Origin: Paenibacillus tianmuensis
GTDB taxonomy: Bacteria > Bacillota > Bacilli > Paenibacillales > NBRC-103111
Direction of reading: 5' to 3'
DNA: 64,000 bases
Assembly: GCF_900100345.1 (NCBI RefSeq)
Contig: NZ_FMTT01000004.1
Coordinates: 147,735-211,734 of the forward strand
Position 1 is the stretch's first letter. Each line of letters opens with the position of its first letter. This document shows, one piece after another, positions 33,704 to 44,105 of the stretch. Both the position numbers and the translations under genes were made by a program. Below the pieces are notes generated by a model, which ran no database searches, was not told the origin of the DNA, and saw only the letters and a program-made list of their open reading frames with translations.

Positions 33704-35122
33704 TTATTTTTTAGCAAGCTGGTGAATCGGATGGCCGAGCGCGCCTTCGGCGGCGTCCATCGTAATTTCGCCAAGCGTCGGATGGGCGTGAATCGTCATC
33801 GCAATGTCTTCAAGCGTAGCGCCCATCTCGATGCCGAGCGTCATCTCCGCAATCAGGTTGGATGCTTCCGCGCCGACCACCTGTGCCCCGATCAAAAGGC
33901 CGGTGTCTTTGTCGCCGACAAGCTTCACAAAGCCGTCCGTGACGTTCATCGATTGCGCGCGGCCGTTCGCCCCGTAAGGGAACTTGCCGGTGAACACGTT
34001 GATGCCTTTGGCTTTCGCCTCGGTCTCGCTGAGACCTACGCCGGCGATTTCTGGATCGGAGAAGACGACGGCCGGAATAACTTTGTAGTCCACAACGCTC
34101 GACATTCCGGCAATGGATTCTGCCGCCACTTTCGCCTCATACGAAGCTTTGTGAGCCAGCGCCATGCCCGGTACAATGTCGCCGATCGCATAAATGTGCG
34201 GAACGTTTGTCTGGCATTTTTCGTTGACTTGGATCAAGCCGCGTTCGCCGACCTGTACGCCTGCGAGCTCCAATGACAAGTCGCCATCGGTATTCGGACG
34301 GCGGCCGACGGTAACCAGCACGTAGTCCGCGGTTATTTTATGCTCTTCGCCTTTGACGGTGTAGGTTACCGTCACGTCTTTGTCCGTTTGCTCGCAGCCT
34401 TGAGCCATCGCTTCGGTGACGACTTCGACGCCGAGCTTTTTCAGGTTGCGCGCCACCGGCTGCGACAGTTCTTTTTCGAAGCCCGGCAGGATGGAATCGG
34501 AGCCTTCCAGCACCGTTACCTTCGCGCCGAACTTGGCATACGTTTGTCCCAGCTCGATACCGATATAGCCACCGCCGATGACGACAAGGCTCTTCGGCAG
34601 CTCGCTAAGCGACAGCGCTTCGGTCGAGGACAGAATGCGTCCGCCGTACGGGAATGCTTTCAGCTCGATCGGACGGGAGCCTGTCGCAATAATGCAGTGG
34701 TTGAAACGGTAACGCGCCGTTTCGTTATCGTTGAAGACGCGCGCTTCATTCTCGTTGATGAACAGCGCTTCGCCGTTAAATATTTGCAGCTTGTTCCCTT
34801 TCAGCAGCATCCCTACGCCGCCGCTTTGCTTCTTGACAATGCCGTCTTTCCACTCCTGGACCTTCGCCCAATCGATGTTCACGTTCTCCGCCGAAATCCC
34901 GATCGACGTGGCATGCTTGATCACTTCGTAATGATGCGCCGCGGAAATCAGCGCCTTGGACGGAATGCAGCCGCGGTTCAGACACACGCCGCCAAGCTCG
35001 GATTTGTCCACGATCAGCACGCTTTTGCCAAGCTGAGCTGCGCGGATACCGGCTACATAACCGCCGGGGCCGGCCCCGATGACCAGAACGTCAATTTCAA
35101 CCGATGCGTCTCCTACTACCAT
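33704..35122 (-). CDS. pdhD: Dihydrolipoyl dehydrogenase, E3 of pyruvate dehydrogenase
   Basis: A 472-residue FAD disulfide oxidoreductase. FAD site VLVIGAGPGGYVAGIRAAQL. Redox-active disulfide in GGVCLNRGCIPSKA. NAD site VVIGGGYIGIELGQ. The C-terminal dimer interface has the catalytic His in IHAHPTLGE. It reoxidises the lipoyl arms of E2. It is the last gene of pdhABCD, six bases after pdhC. A GTG or ATG at the very start gives MVVGDASVEIDVLVIG. Confidence 0.96.
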   Translation of the reverse strand: MVVGDASVEIDVLVIGAGPGGYVAGIRAAQLGKSVLIVDKSELGGVCLNRGCIPSKALISAAHHYEVIKHATSIGISAENVNIDWAKVQEWKDGIVKKQSGGVGMLLKGNKLQIFNGEALFINENEARVFNDNETARYRFNHCIIATGSRPIELKAFPYGGRILSSTEALSLSELPKSLVVIGGGYIGIELGQTYAKFGAKVTVLEGSDSILPGFEKELSQPVARNLKKLGVEVVTEAMAQGCEQTDKDVTVTYTVKGEEHKITADYVLVTVGRRPNTDGDLSLELAGVQVGERGLIQVNEKCQTNVPHIYAIGDIVPGMALAHKASYEAKVAAESIAGMSSVVDYKVIPAVVFSDPEIAGVGLSETEAKAKGINVFTGKFPYGANGRAQSMNVTDGFVKLVGDKDTGLLIGAQVVGAEASNLIAEMTLGIEMGATLEDIAMTIHAHPTLGEITMDAAEGALGHPIHQLAKK

Positions 35123-35128
35123 CTTGGA

Positions 35129-36475
35129 TTACACCTCCATGACAAGCAGTTCCGGATCGGCCAGCAACTGCTTGATATAGTTCATAAAGTTTTGTGCCGT
35201 AGCGCCGTCGATGATGCGGTGGTCGAAGCTGAGCGACAGCGCCATGACCGGAGCGATGACGATTTCGCCGTTTTTGACGACCGGCTTCTCGCTGATGCGG
35301 CCCGTTCCGAGGATCGCCACTTCAGGGAAGTTGATGATCGGCGTAAAGAACATGCCGCCGGCGGAGCCGATATTCGTAATCGTAAGCGTGGAGCCCTTCA
35401 GCTCGCTCGGACCGAGCTTGCCTTCGCGGCCTCGTACCGCAAGGTCCTTGATCGCGGCGGCAATGGTCCAAATATTTTTGCGGTCCGCGTCCTGGATGAC
35501 CGGTACGATCAAACCATTGTCCGTATCCGTCGCGATGCCGATATGGTAGTACTTTTTGTAGACGATTTCCTGCTTCTCTTCGTCGATCATGGCGTTCATC
35601 GCCGGGAATTGACGGGCTGCCGCCACCAATGCCTTCACGATGAAAGGCAGGTAAGTCAGCTTGACGCCCTTCTTCTCGGCAACCGGCTTCGCTTTTTCGC
35701 GCAGCGCGACGAGACGGGTCACGTCGACTTCGTCCATCAGAGTCACGTGCGGAGCGGTATAAGCGCTCTTGACCATCGCATTCGCGATCGCCTTGCGGAT
35801 ACCCTTCAGCGGTACGCGCTCTTCCTCGCGGTCGCCGCTGATCGGCGCTGCTGCCGAAGGCGCCGCCGCACTTGCTGCCGGAGCCGCTGCCACCGGAGCT
35901 TCAGCCGCTTTCGGTGCAGCGCCCGGCGTGAAGCCAAGCACGTCCTCGCGCGTCACGCGTCCGTTCTTGCCTGTCGCGGTAACCTCCGCGATGTTGACGC
36001 CCTTCTCACGCGCCAACTTGCGCACGCTCGGCGTCGCGAGCACTGCGCGCTCGCCGCCTGCCGCTTGGGCACCGCTGGCCATCGGCGTATCCAGCTTCGA
36101 GGCGTTCACGTTCACCGCTACGGCGCCGCCAACCGCGCACTCGGCGTCTGCGTCGCTTTGCGCTGCCGCCGGAGTCGCCGCCTGCGCAGCGCTCGGCGCT
36201 TCGCCGTGGCCATGGGCCTGCTGCGGCACCTCGCCGGTTACTTCGATGACAGCGATCACGTCGCCGATCGTACATACCGTACCTTCGGAGACCTTGAGCT
36301 CAATGATTTTCCCTTCTACCGGAGAAGGTACTTCCACCGTCGATTTATCGTTCTGAACGTCCATCAGGATCGTTTCGTCATTTACCGTATCGCCGGGTTT
36401 TACGTGCCATTTCACGATCTCGCCTTCGTGGATGCCCTCGCCCAGCTCGGGAAAGCGGTATTCAAAGTTTGCCAT
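35129..36475 (-). CDS. pdhC: Dihydrolipoamide acetyltransferase, E2 of pyruvate dehydrogenase
   Basis: A 448-residue E2 with one lipoyl domain (residues 1-80; the lipoyl lysine is in [11 protein letters not shown]), an Ala/Pro-rich linker, an E3/E1-binding domain ([20 protein letters not shown], then [12 protein letters not shown]) and the catalytic domain ending with the active-site [11 protein letters not shown]. It forms the core of the complex. Lipoylation is likely carried out by the LipL-type enzyme encoded at 39544. Clean junctions with both neighbours. Confidence 0.96.
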   Translation of the reverse strand: MANFEYRFPELGEGIHEGEIVKWHVKPGDTVNDETILMDVQNDKSTVEVPSPVEGKIIELKVSEGTVCTIGDVIAVIEVTGEVPQQAHGHGEAPSAAQAATPAAAQSDADAECAVGGAVAVNVNASKLDTPMASGAQAAGGERAVLATPSVRKLAREKGVNIAEVTATGKNGRVTREDVLGFTPGAAPKAAEAPVAAAPAASAAAPSAAAPISGDREEERVPLKGIRKAIANAMVKSAYTAPHVTLMDEVDVTRLVALREKAKPVAEKKGVKLTYLPFIVKALVAAARQFPAMNAMIDEEKQEIVYKKYYHIGIATDTDNGLIVPVIQDADRKNIWTIAAAIKDLAVRGREGKLGPSELKGSTLTITNIGSAGGMFFTPIINFPEVAILGTGRISEKPVVKNGEIVIAPVMALSLSFDHRIIDGATAQNFMNYIKQLLADPELLVMEV

Positions 36476-36509
36476 CGGTCGCTCACCGTCCTTGCGTCAT
36501 AGTAAAATA

Positions 36510-37490
36510 TTAGAAATCCAATACTTGATTCAGGCCTTTGACGATACGGGCCGGATTCGGAAGCCATTGATCTTCGACCTGTGCAAAAGGATACACCGTA
36601 TCCGGAGGCGCTACGCGCAGCACCGGCGCTTCGAGATGCAGAATCGCCTTCTCGTTGATTTGCGCGATTACTTCCGCCGCAATGCCTGCCGTTTTTTGCG
36701 CTTCCTGCACGACGATCGCACGGTTCGTTTTCTTGATCGACTCGACGATCGTGTCGATGTCCAGCGGTATCAGCGTGCGCAGGTCGATGACTTCGACTTT
36801 CGCGCCGCGCGTTTTCTCGATCTCCTCGGCCGCTTTAAGCGAAGTGTGTACCATAGCGCCATACGTAATGATCGTGACGTCCGAGCCTTCGCGAACGACG
36901 TTCGCCTTGCCGATCGGCACCGTATATTCGCCTTCCGGAACTTCCGCGCGGAACGAACGGTACAAGTTCAGATGCTCCATGAAGAACACGGGATCGTTGT
37001 CACGAATTGCCGAAATGAGCAGCCCTTTCGCATCGTACGGGTTGGAAGGCACGACAACTTTAATCCCCGGCGTTTGCACCATCAGCCCTTCCAGCGAGTC
37101 GGTGTGTAGCTCTGCCGCTTTAACGCCGCCGCCAAAAGGCGTGCGGATCGTAATTGGCGCATTGTAACGGCCGCCGGAACGATAGCGCATGCGCGCCGCC
37201 TGTACGGCGATTTGATCGAACGCTTCAAAAATAAAGCCGACAAACTGGATTTCCATGATCGGACGGAAGCCTTGAATCGCCATCCCGACCGCCATCCCGC
37301 CGATCGCGGATTCCGCAAGCGGCGTATCGAATACGCGCTTCTCCCCAAATTCGGCCTGCAGACCTTCCGTTGCGCGGAATACGCCACCGACCTTACCTAC
37401 GTCTTCCCCGAATATGACCACGTTCGGATCGCGCTGGAGCTCGACTCGCATCGCGTCCTTGATCGCTTGAATCATTGTCATTTGAGCCAT
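36510..37490 (-). CDS. pdhB: Pyruvate dehydrogenase E1 beta subunit
   Basis: A 326-residue transketolase-like subunit. [20 protein letters not shown] is the conserved start, and the ATG at 37490 is supported by AGGGGAGGAAC upstream. Later stretches include [40 protein letters not shown] and [20 protein letters not shown]. It shapes the thiamine diphosphate site together with E1 alpha. The frame is open upstream to 37682, but that part overlaps pdhA out of frame. Confidence 0.96.
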   Translation of the reverse strand: MAQMTMIQAIKDAMRVELQRDPNVVIFGEDVGKVGGVFRATEGLQAEFGEKRVFDTPLAESAIGGMAVGMAIQGFRPIMEIQFVGFIFEAFDQIAVQAARMRYRSGGRYNAPITIRTPFGGGVKAAELHTDSLEGLMVQTPGIKVVVPSNPYDAKGLLISAIRDNDPVFFMEHLNLYRSFRAEVPEGEYTVPIGKANVVREGSDVTIITYGAMVHTSLKAAEEIEKTRGAKVEVIDLRTLIPLDIDTIVESIKKTNRAIVVQEAQKTAGIAAEVIAQINEKAILHLEAPVLRVAPPDTVYPFAQVEDQWLPNPARIVKGLNQVLDF

Positions 37491-37510
37491 GGCTGAAAGT
37501 TCCTCCCCTT

Positions 37511-38638
<1,128 letters not shown>

Positions 38639-38797
38639 TTATAGTATTATAATAAACCTGTTTTAGTGAATTGCACAAGAACATACTTGTAAAATATGAT
38701 TTCTTTTCGATTAGACGTATATAACAGTTTACAAAAAATAATAATACAGATTAATAAAATACATAAAACTATTATAATACAATGGGAGGTTTTACCC

Positions 38798-39526
38798 TTG
38801 GACGACAGCTTGTACTACAAGCGTACCATCGTAAAAGAAACCGTATTTTCACACGCTCTCGGGCAGGAAAGATCGCTGCGCGTTTATCTCCCTCCAGGCT
38901 ACAACGAGCTGTTGTCGTATCCTGTCATCTATTGCCAGGACGGCGAAGATTTTTTTAATTTCGGCCGCATCGCCACGACGATGAACCGGCTTATCTTCGA
39001 TGACAATGTGGAGCCCGCCATCATCGTCGGGGTGGACGTGGACAAAACGGTTCGCACTTCCGAGTATGCGCCCGAAGGAGAGCTTTTCGGCGCTTACTGC
39101 GCGTTTTTTGCTGAGGAGCTGATCCCGTTCATACAAGTTCGTTACCCGGTCCGCGCCGATTTGAACGAGCGGGTCTTAGCCGGCGATTCCCTCGGGGGCA
39201 CCGTATCGTTACATCTTGCCTTAGATTATCGTAGCCTTTTTTGCCAAGTTATATCCTTGTCCGGCGCATTTTTACAATCGACGCGGGAGCGGATCGAAGC
39301 CGAGGACGACTTGTCATGGCTGAAGCTGTCCATGGTCATCGGGCTCGACGAGACGGAAGTGGCGACGGAGCGCGGATCATTCGATTTCGTCGAAGCGAGC
39401 CGCAAAACAAAACAGCTCCTCGTCACGAGAAGCTGTTCGCTGCATTATGAAGAAAAGCCGGGAAAACACATTTGGGGCTTCTGGCAAAATGAATTGCCTG
39501 GCATGCTGAAACAATTTTTGACTTGA
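38798..39526 (+). CDS. Esterase D-like alpha/beta hydrolase
   Basis: A 242-residue cytosolic hydrolase of the putative esterase (Esterase_D/enterochelin esterase) fold. Strand-turn YPVIYCQDGEDFFNFGRI, nucleophile serine in the elbow AGDSLGGTVSL, and a candidate catalytic His near GKHIWGFW. The start is a TTG at 38798 behind GGGAGG; no ATG with a binding site exists in frame. The substrate is unknown. Divergent from pdhA and convergent with lipL, with only 17 bases between stop codons. Confidence 0.85.
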   Translation: MDDSLYYKRTIVKETVFSHALGQERSLRVYLPPGYNELLSYPVIYCQDGEDFFNFGRIATTMNRLIFDDNVEPAIIVGVDVDKTVRTSEYAPEGELFGAYCAFFAEELIPFIQVRYPVRADLNERVLAGDSLGGTVSLHLALDYRSLFCQVISLSGAFLQSTRERIEAEDDLSWLKLSMVIGLDETEVATERGSFDFVEASRKTKQLLVTRSCSLHYEEKPGKHIWGFWQNELPGMLKQFLT

Positions 39527-39543
39527 ATCGGTAACAAAACCTC

Positions 39544-40416
39544 TTATTCGCCGGATTCCTCCCCGCGAATGCCGTAACGCTCGCGGAGCAGGGCTGCCAT
39601 TTCCCGCACCCGGGAAGCTTCCGGGACCCACAGTCCCGCAGACGCCCGCTCCATCCCTTCAGGAGTTTGCCGCTCGCGCACGACCCGTTTCACCGCCTCC
39701 ATGAATTTGAGCGCAGCGCCCTCGCCCAGATCGGTCAGCTCTTCCAGGCTGGCCATGCTGTCGGCCGTCACCCGCGGAAAATCGAGATCCTGCGCGCTGG
39801 CTGAAGCCCGTTCGTAAAACTCGCGCGCTTGCCGCGCCTTCTCCGCCCCGGCCCCCTCGGCAATAACGAACGCCTGCACGACGTACGCATGGGCTTGCCG
39901 CCGCTGGGCGATGCCGCAAAATTTGCGGCCCCCGATACTCAGATCGTAATCTCCGGGACAGTAAGCCCCTTCAATCTCCCCTTTGCGCACTTCGCATCCG
40001 GTCGCTTGAAGCGCCAGCCGGATTAGCTCGAACATCCGTTCGAAGTCGTCACGGAAGTCGATTTCCCCGGCCCGGCGCTTCGGCATGATGAGCGACACGT
40101 TGACGACGCCCAGATCAAGCGGCACCGCCGCGCCGCCCGAATTGCGGACCGCGACGTTGTAGCCTTGCGCCTCCAGATACCGGGCCGCTTCCGCCGTGCC
40201 AGGCAGCCGGCTATCACGCAGCCCCATAACGAACGCGCGCGGGTGACGCCACAGGTGGCATAGCGGCGCTCCGCCTTCGCCCACATGCTTGCACAGCAGC
40301 TCCTCCAGCGCAAACGGATACAGCACGTCCTGCTCCGTTACGTCTTGCGAACGGTCCAGCAGCAGCAGATCTGAAAGCCCGTTCTTCTGCGGCTGCGTCA
40401 TCTCTTCCTTGTCCAT
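39544..40416 (-). CDS. lipL: Octanoyl-[GcvH]:protein N-octanoyltransferase
   Basis: A 290-residue member of the biotin/lipoate protein ligase superfamily of the LipL (YwfL) type, which moves octanoyl groups from GcvH to E2 proteins. Diagnostic stretches are AVRNSGGAAVPLDLGVVNVS, the catalytic-cysteine segment AYCPGDYDLSIGG (Cys153, where B. subtilis LipL uses Cys150) and RKFCGIAQRR. It lacks the ATP-ligase C-terminal domain. Its position about a kilobase from pdhA suits supply of lipoylated PdhC. LipM is not in the window. Confidence 0.88.
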   Translation of the reverse strand: MDKEEMTQPQKNGLSDLLLLDRSQDVTEQDVLYPFALEELLCKHVGEGGAPLCHLWRHPRAFVMGLRDSRLPGTAEAARYLEAQGYNVAVRNSGGAAVPLDLGVVNVSLIMPKRRAGEIDFRDDFERMFELIRLALQATGCEVRKGEIEGAYCPGDYDLSIGGRKFCGIAQRRQAHAYVVQAFVIAEGAGAEKARQAREFYERASASAQDLDFPRVTADSMASLEELTDLGEGAALKFMEAVKRVVRERQTPEGMERASAGLWVPEASRVREMAALLRERYGIRGEESGE

Positions 40417-40572
40417 AGCGGCTAACCCGCTCCTTTCCTTATTCCGCTTCGCAGGCTCGTCTAAACTACCCCCATTCTAAAAGGGTCTGGCGGCCGTTGC
40501 AAGTCCCCGGCTTTACCGCTCCCTGTACGCATAAGGCAAAGGCCCGGTTTCTCTGCCACGGCTGCAAAAAGC

Positions 40573-40614
40573 AAAAAACTCGATTACCCTGGACTGCGGG
40601 AAGCCGAGTTTTTT
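40573..40614. terminator. Bidirectional terminator
   Basis: AAAAAACTCG (40573-40582) and CGAGTTTTTT (40605-40614) are exact complements, giving a terminator on both strands. It lies upstream of lipL and downstream of the GDYXXLXY gene, so on the minus strand it ends that operon. Confidence 0.85.
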
Positions 40615-40637
40615 CATATGTTATCATCGCCGCGGCG

Positions 40638-41177
40638 CTACGACTGCTCTTCGAGCCCTTCGATTTTCGCTTGGCCCCACGGGGCGACTTTCATATGCAC
40701 GATTAACCGGCTGGCCTTATCCTCAAGCGATTTGCCGGTCCCTTCGGGAACGTAGTATTTTTCGACTCCATATTTGACGAAAATCTCTTCCCTCCAACTA
40801 TTGTCGATCCGGCCTTTCAACACGACCTCTCCTTCCTGCGCCGCAGGCTTCGAGCCATATACAGCCACTGGCTGGGCAATGCCGTCCGCACCCGGCTTCA
40901 AAACCACGTAGACCGGCTGGCCGCTCTCCGGCTTCCGTGCCGCGTCTTTCCACAGCGACGGGTCGAGACGGCTGATGTCATAGCCAAGGGTCACGTAATC
41001 GCCGTACAGCAAATCGCGCGGGTCCACCGGCACCGTTCGGACGCGGATGTCCTTTCCAAACCAGCTGACCGCATAGAAGGAAAGGGCGATTCCGATCAGC
41101 ACAAGCGCCTGGAGCAGGACGACGCCTGTCGTAAGCAGCGAACGCCGGCTGCCGCCGGTCACAGCTTTGTCAGACAT
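40638..41177 (-). CDS. GDYXXLXY-domain membrane-anchored protein
   Basis: A 179-residue protein with one N-terminal membrane helix (LLTTGVVLLQALVLIGIALS) and an extracytoplasmic part carrying the family signature in LLYGDYVTLGYDISRL. Later it has PVYVVLKPGADGIAQPV and the ending KVAPWGQAKIEGL. The function is not known. This family co-occurs with DUF2157 and DUF4401 membrane proteins, and here its start overlaps the DUF2157 stop by eight bases, indicating an operon. Confidence 0.85.
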   Translation of the reverse strand: MSDKAVTGGSRRSLLTTGVVLLQALVLIGIALSFYAVSWFGKDIRVRTVPVDPRDLLYGDYVTLGYDISRLDPSLWKDAARKPESGQPVYVVLKPGADGIAQPVAVYGSKPAAQEGEVVLKGRIDNSWREEIFVKYGVEKYYVPEGTGKSLEDKASRLIVHMKVAPWGQAKIEGLEEQS

Positions 41178-42399
41178 GTCCGTTCCCCTCCTTCGTATCG
41201 TGGAAAAACCGTTTTTTTCGCCGGTTCAGGAACCAGCTGAGGCCGATCAGGATACAGCCCCCGAGAATGAAAAACAGCGATTTGTCCATAAAGTCCCACG
41301 TCAACTTGCCGTAAGCCACCATTGTGCTGCAGATAAACAAAACCGTCCCGAAGTTGATCTTGAACCGCCATTCCTCGGCATAGCCGCGCCACAGCACGTA
41401 TAGCGAGAAGAAAAACATCGCCAGTAGGTACAAAACGTCGACGCCGGAAGGCAAGTAAACGAACGGAGCGAGCAAAATCCATTCGAAGGCGCTGGACGTC
41501 CGGCCGTTTCGCAGCTTGCCGGCCAGCGAGACGGCAAAGAGAAGGATAAGCGCCCCGAAGTAATAGAGCGGTTCGGCAAGCAGCCTGCCGTCATCGACGG
41601 CCCCTCTTTCATGTCCGATCATCACCATCACGACCCCGAAAATAAATGCTGCGGCAAGCGGAGCCGTCTGCAGCGCATAGCCTCCATGTCGTTCGTCCTT
41701 CAGCCAATCGCCGAGGACGTAAAGCGCCATGGCCGGAATAAGCATCCAGAGGAACGGCACGTCCGAGGCGATCGCCCACATCAACGCCTGCACCGTAACA
41801 CTGAAGCTGAAGCACCAGATCAGCAGCGGATGACGCCTTTTCCAGCCGTAAAACCCGAGACTGGCAGCCAGAAGCGCGAATGCGGTATAGCTGAAGTTAT
41901 CGAATTCCGCTACGCTGTACCATTGGGCGATATCAAAGAGAAGCAGACTTATTAAGTACAAGTATCGGCTGCGGTATATAAAGGTCGCAACCATTCCCGC
42001 GCACGCCCACAAAATAAACGTTCCCGCGTTGTAAGCGACCAAGTGAAACATTTGGCCGATCAACACGATGCCTCCACCGAAGCTGACGACTCCAAGGCTG
42101 ACAAGCGCAACGCCCAGCTTATCGTGGCCGCGCCGCAGCGCCAGCTCGCCTCCGGCATAAAAGCCGATCATCAGCAGCGCGATCATGGCAAGGCGGACAA
42201 GCTGCGGGATATCCTGCCAGTTGGCTGCTATAAAACTGAGAATGCCCAGTCCGACCAATATGCTTCCGAGAATCGGCAGCAGACCGACGGCATAATTTTT
42301 CGTTTCGTACATGTTTAGAAGCTGATCTGCCTGCTCGCGGGTAACGATGCCCCGCTCCACCCAAATTGGAGTTTCTTTCTCCAACCATTTTCGGCTCAT
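41170..42399 (-). CDS. DUF2157-domain polytopic membrane protein
   Basis: A 409-residue protein. The soluble N-terminal segment (MSRKWLEKETPIWVERGIV, then TREQADQLLNMYE) is the conserved DUF2157 head. It is followed by about 12 closely packed hydrophobic helices, beginning LLPILGSILVGLGILSFIAA. No catalytic motif. The start is at 42399 after GGGGTG; the frame extends to 42453 without a binding site. It is the first gene of a two-gene operon with the GDYXXLXY protein. Confidence 0.85.
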   Translation of the reverse strand: MSRKWLEKETPIWVERGIVTREQADQLLNMYETKNYAVGLLPILGSILVGLGILSFIAANWQDIPQLVRLAMIALLMIGFYAGGELALRRGHDKLGVALVSLGVVSFGGGIVLIGQMFHLVAYNAGTFILWACAGMVATFIYRSRYLYLISLLLFDIAQWYSVAEFDNFSYTAFALLAASLGFYGWKRRHPLLIWCFSFSVTVQALMWAIASDVPFLWMLIPAMALYVLGDWLKDERHGGYALQTAPLAAAFIFGVVMVMIGHERGAVDDGRLLAEPLYYFGALILLFAVSLAGKLRNGRTSSAFEWILLAPFVYLPSGVDVLYLLAMFFFSLYVLWRGYAEEWRFKINFGTVLFICSTMVAYGKLTWDFMDKSLFFILGGCILIGLSWFLNRRKKRFFHDTKEGNGHV

Positions 42400-42730
42400 C
42401 GGAATGCACCCCTTTGTTTGCGTAAAATCTTGTGCAAGTTGTTGATACCTCAAGTATATCCCGCCCGAGAGGAAAAAGAAGTACTAACTTCCGCTAGTAC
42501 TTCGAACGTTCGTTCCCAGACTAGCACAAAACTAAGGATTTTTCCGATGCTAATTCCATTCCTTACGCATATTTTATTTTTACAAACGGTCCGATATAAT
42601 GGTAGAATAGCTATTTTGAACCACACACCGGAGGGCTCCAGCCAAACCCTAGCTTACGCAATATTTGCAAGATCGTTCTTTATGAAGATCGTCTCCATCG
42701 ATAAAAACACACTGCCAAAAGGTGATGACA

Positions 42731-44014
42731 TTGAACTTGCTCCACCAGTTGCTGTTAAACATGCTTATCGTGATTACGCCGGTCATGCTGTATCATCTGT
42801 TTTGGATTGATCGTCTTCTGCATGTGAACGTGCGTACGAACCAGATCATCGTTACCGTCATCTGCGCGGTCGCCTCTTTGGTCAGCATGATGCATCCGTT
42901 CGAGCTCTCTCCCGGATATTTGTTCGATTTCCGCTTGATTCCGCTCGCTCTGTGCTTTTTTTATGCCGGACCTTTGCCGGCTCTCGGCGTAGCCGCTATT
43001 ATTTTGAGCTACCACTGGAAGTCGGAAGGATATGGCATGTATTCGCTGGCGATTTCCCTCGGCTTCAATCTCATTCTGTTGTGGTACTTTAAACGCCGGA
43101 TCGCCGATGCGGCCCGGCTTCTCAGTACCGCGACCGCGGCCGGACTCGGATTCGTTTTGTCATTGATTACGGCATTTGTCGCCTTGTTCTCCATGTGGCT
43201 GGAGCACATACCAGTTACCGGATACTTCTTCCTGTTTTTTGCTTTGTTCAGCCTTATCCATTCGTTTACCGCCGTACTTGTCGTCTATATCATCAGGCAG
43301 ATCAAGCGAAATATCGAATTGCGCAAGCAACTGCAGTATAACAATAAAATGAATATGCTGAGCGAGCTGGCAGCCTCCTTCGCCCACGAAATCCGCAATC
43401 CGATGACCGTCGCCCGCGGTTTCGTGCAAATGATGCGTCAAAACGACTTGGCGGAAGACAAGCGGCTAATTTACAGTCAGATGGTCTTGCAAGAAGTCGA
43501 TAAAGCGCAGGCGATCATTAACGATTACTTATCTTTCGCCAAGCCCCAGTTAGAAGAGATCGAACTGCTGGACGCCAAGCCGCTTATTTTACAGACGATC
43601 CAAACGCTGCAGTCGTACGCCGACCTTCGGGGCGTATCGGTGGAAATGAATCTGCAGAACAAGCTGATGATCAGTGCCAATCCGGATAAGTTCGCGCAAT
43701 GCATCATGCATTTGTGCAAAAACGGCATTGAAGCGATGCCCGGCGGAGGGAAGCTGCAAATCGTCGGCATCCTGCAAAATCAGACGGTATGCATCGACAT
43801 TATCGATCAGGGGATCGGCATGACGCAGGATGAAGTCGGGCGGCTCGGCACGCCGTTTTATTCCATCCGCGGCAAAGGGACCGGCCTTGGCATGATGGTC
43901 ACCTACCGTGCCATTCAAAACATTCATGGCCGGATTGACGTGACGAGCGAAGTGGGCAAAGGCACCTGCTTCTCGATTTTGATCCCATCACTTCACTCCT
44001 CCACTTATCATTAA
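42731..44014 (+). CDS. Sporulation-type sensor histidine kinase (KinB-like)
   Basis: A 427-residue membrane kinase. About six N-terminal helices (LVSMMHPFELSPGYLFDFRL is the 5TM-5TMR_LYT-like segment) are followed by a HisKA domain with the phosphorylated His in ASFAHEIRNPMTVARGF. The ATP-binding domain has N-box HLCKNGIEAM, G1 DIIDQGIGM and G2 KGTGLGM. There is no partner response regulator, as for phosphorelay kinases feeding Spo0F. A TTG start at 42731 is chosen because GGTGAT, complementary to the 16S tail, ends four bases before it; the ATG at 42725 overlaps that site. Confidence 0.85.
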   Translation: MNLLHQLLLNMLIVITPVMLYHLFWIDRLLHVNVRTNQIIVTVICAVASLVSMMHPFELSPGYLFDFRLIPLALCFFYAGPLPALGVAAIILSYHWKSEGYGMYSLAISLGFNLILLWYFKRRIADAARLLSTATAAGLGFVLSLITAFVALFSMWLEHIPVTGYFFLFFALFSLIHSFTAVLVVYIIRQIKRNIELRKQLQYNNKMNMLSELAASFAHEIRNPMTVARGFVQMMRQNDLAEDKRLIYSQMVLQEVDKAQAIINDYLSFAKPQLEEIELLDAKPLILQTIQTLQSYADLRGVSVEMNLQNKLMISANPDKFAQCIMHLCKNGIEAMPGGGKLQIVGILQNQTVCIDIIDQGIGMTQDEVGRLGTPFYSIRGKGTGLGMMVTYRAIQNIHGRIDVTSEVGKGTCFSILIPSLHSSTYH

Positions 44015-44023
44015 CCACAATGA

Positions 44024-44069
44024 AAAAAGGCTGAGTCTTCGCCGTACATCTCGCGAAAACGCAGCCTCC
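44024..44069. terminator. Terminator between kinase and PBP genes
   Basis: AAAAAAGGCTG (44024-44034 region) pairs with CAGCCT near 44064-44069, and on the minus strand the hairpin ends AGCCTTTTTT. It serves the minus-strand PBP gene best. The long loop has a secondary TCGCG stem. Confidence 0.6.
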
Positions 44070-44105
44070 CGCAATATCCTCCAATTAATCCTCGCGTGAT
44101 CAGTT

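Noticed and set aside
34340..36502. 720-codon plus-strand open frame
   Set aside because: Fully antisense to pdhD and pdhC, with arginine/histidine-rich composition typical of GC-biased shadow frames.
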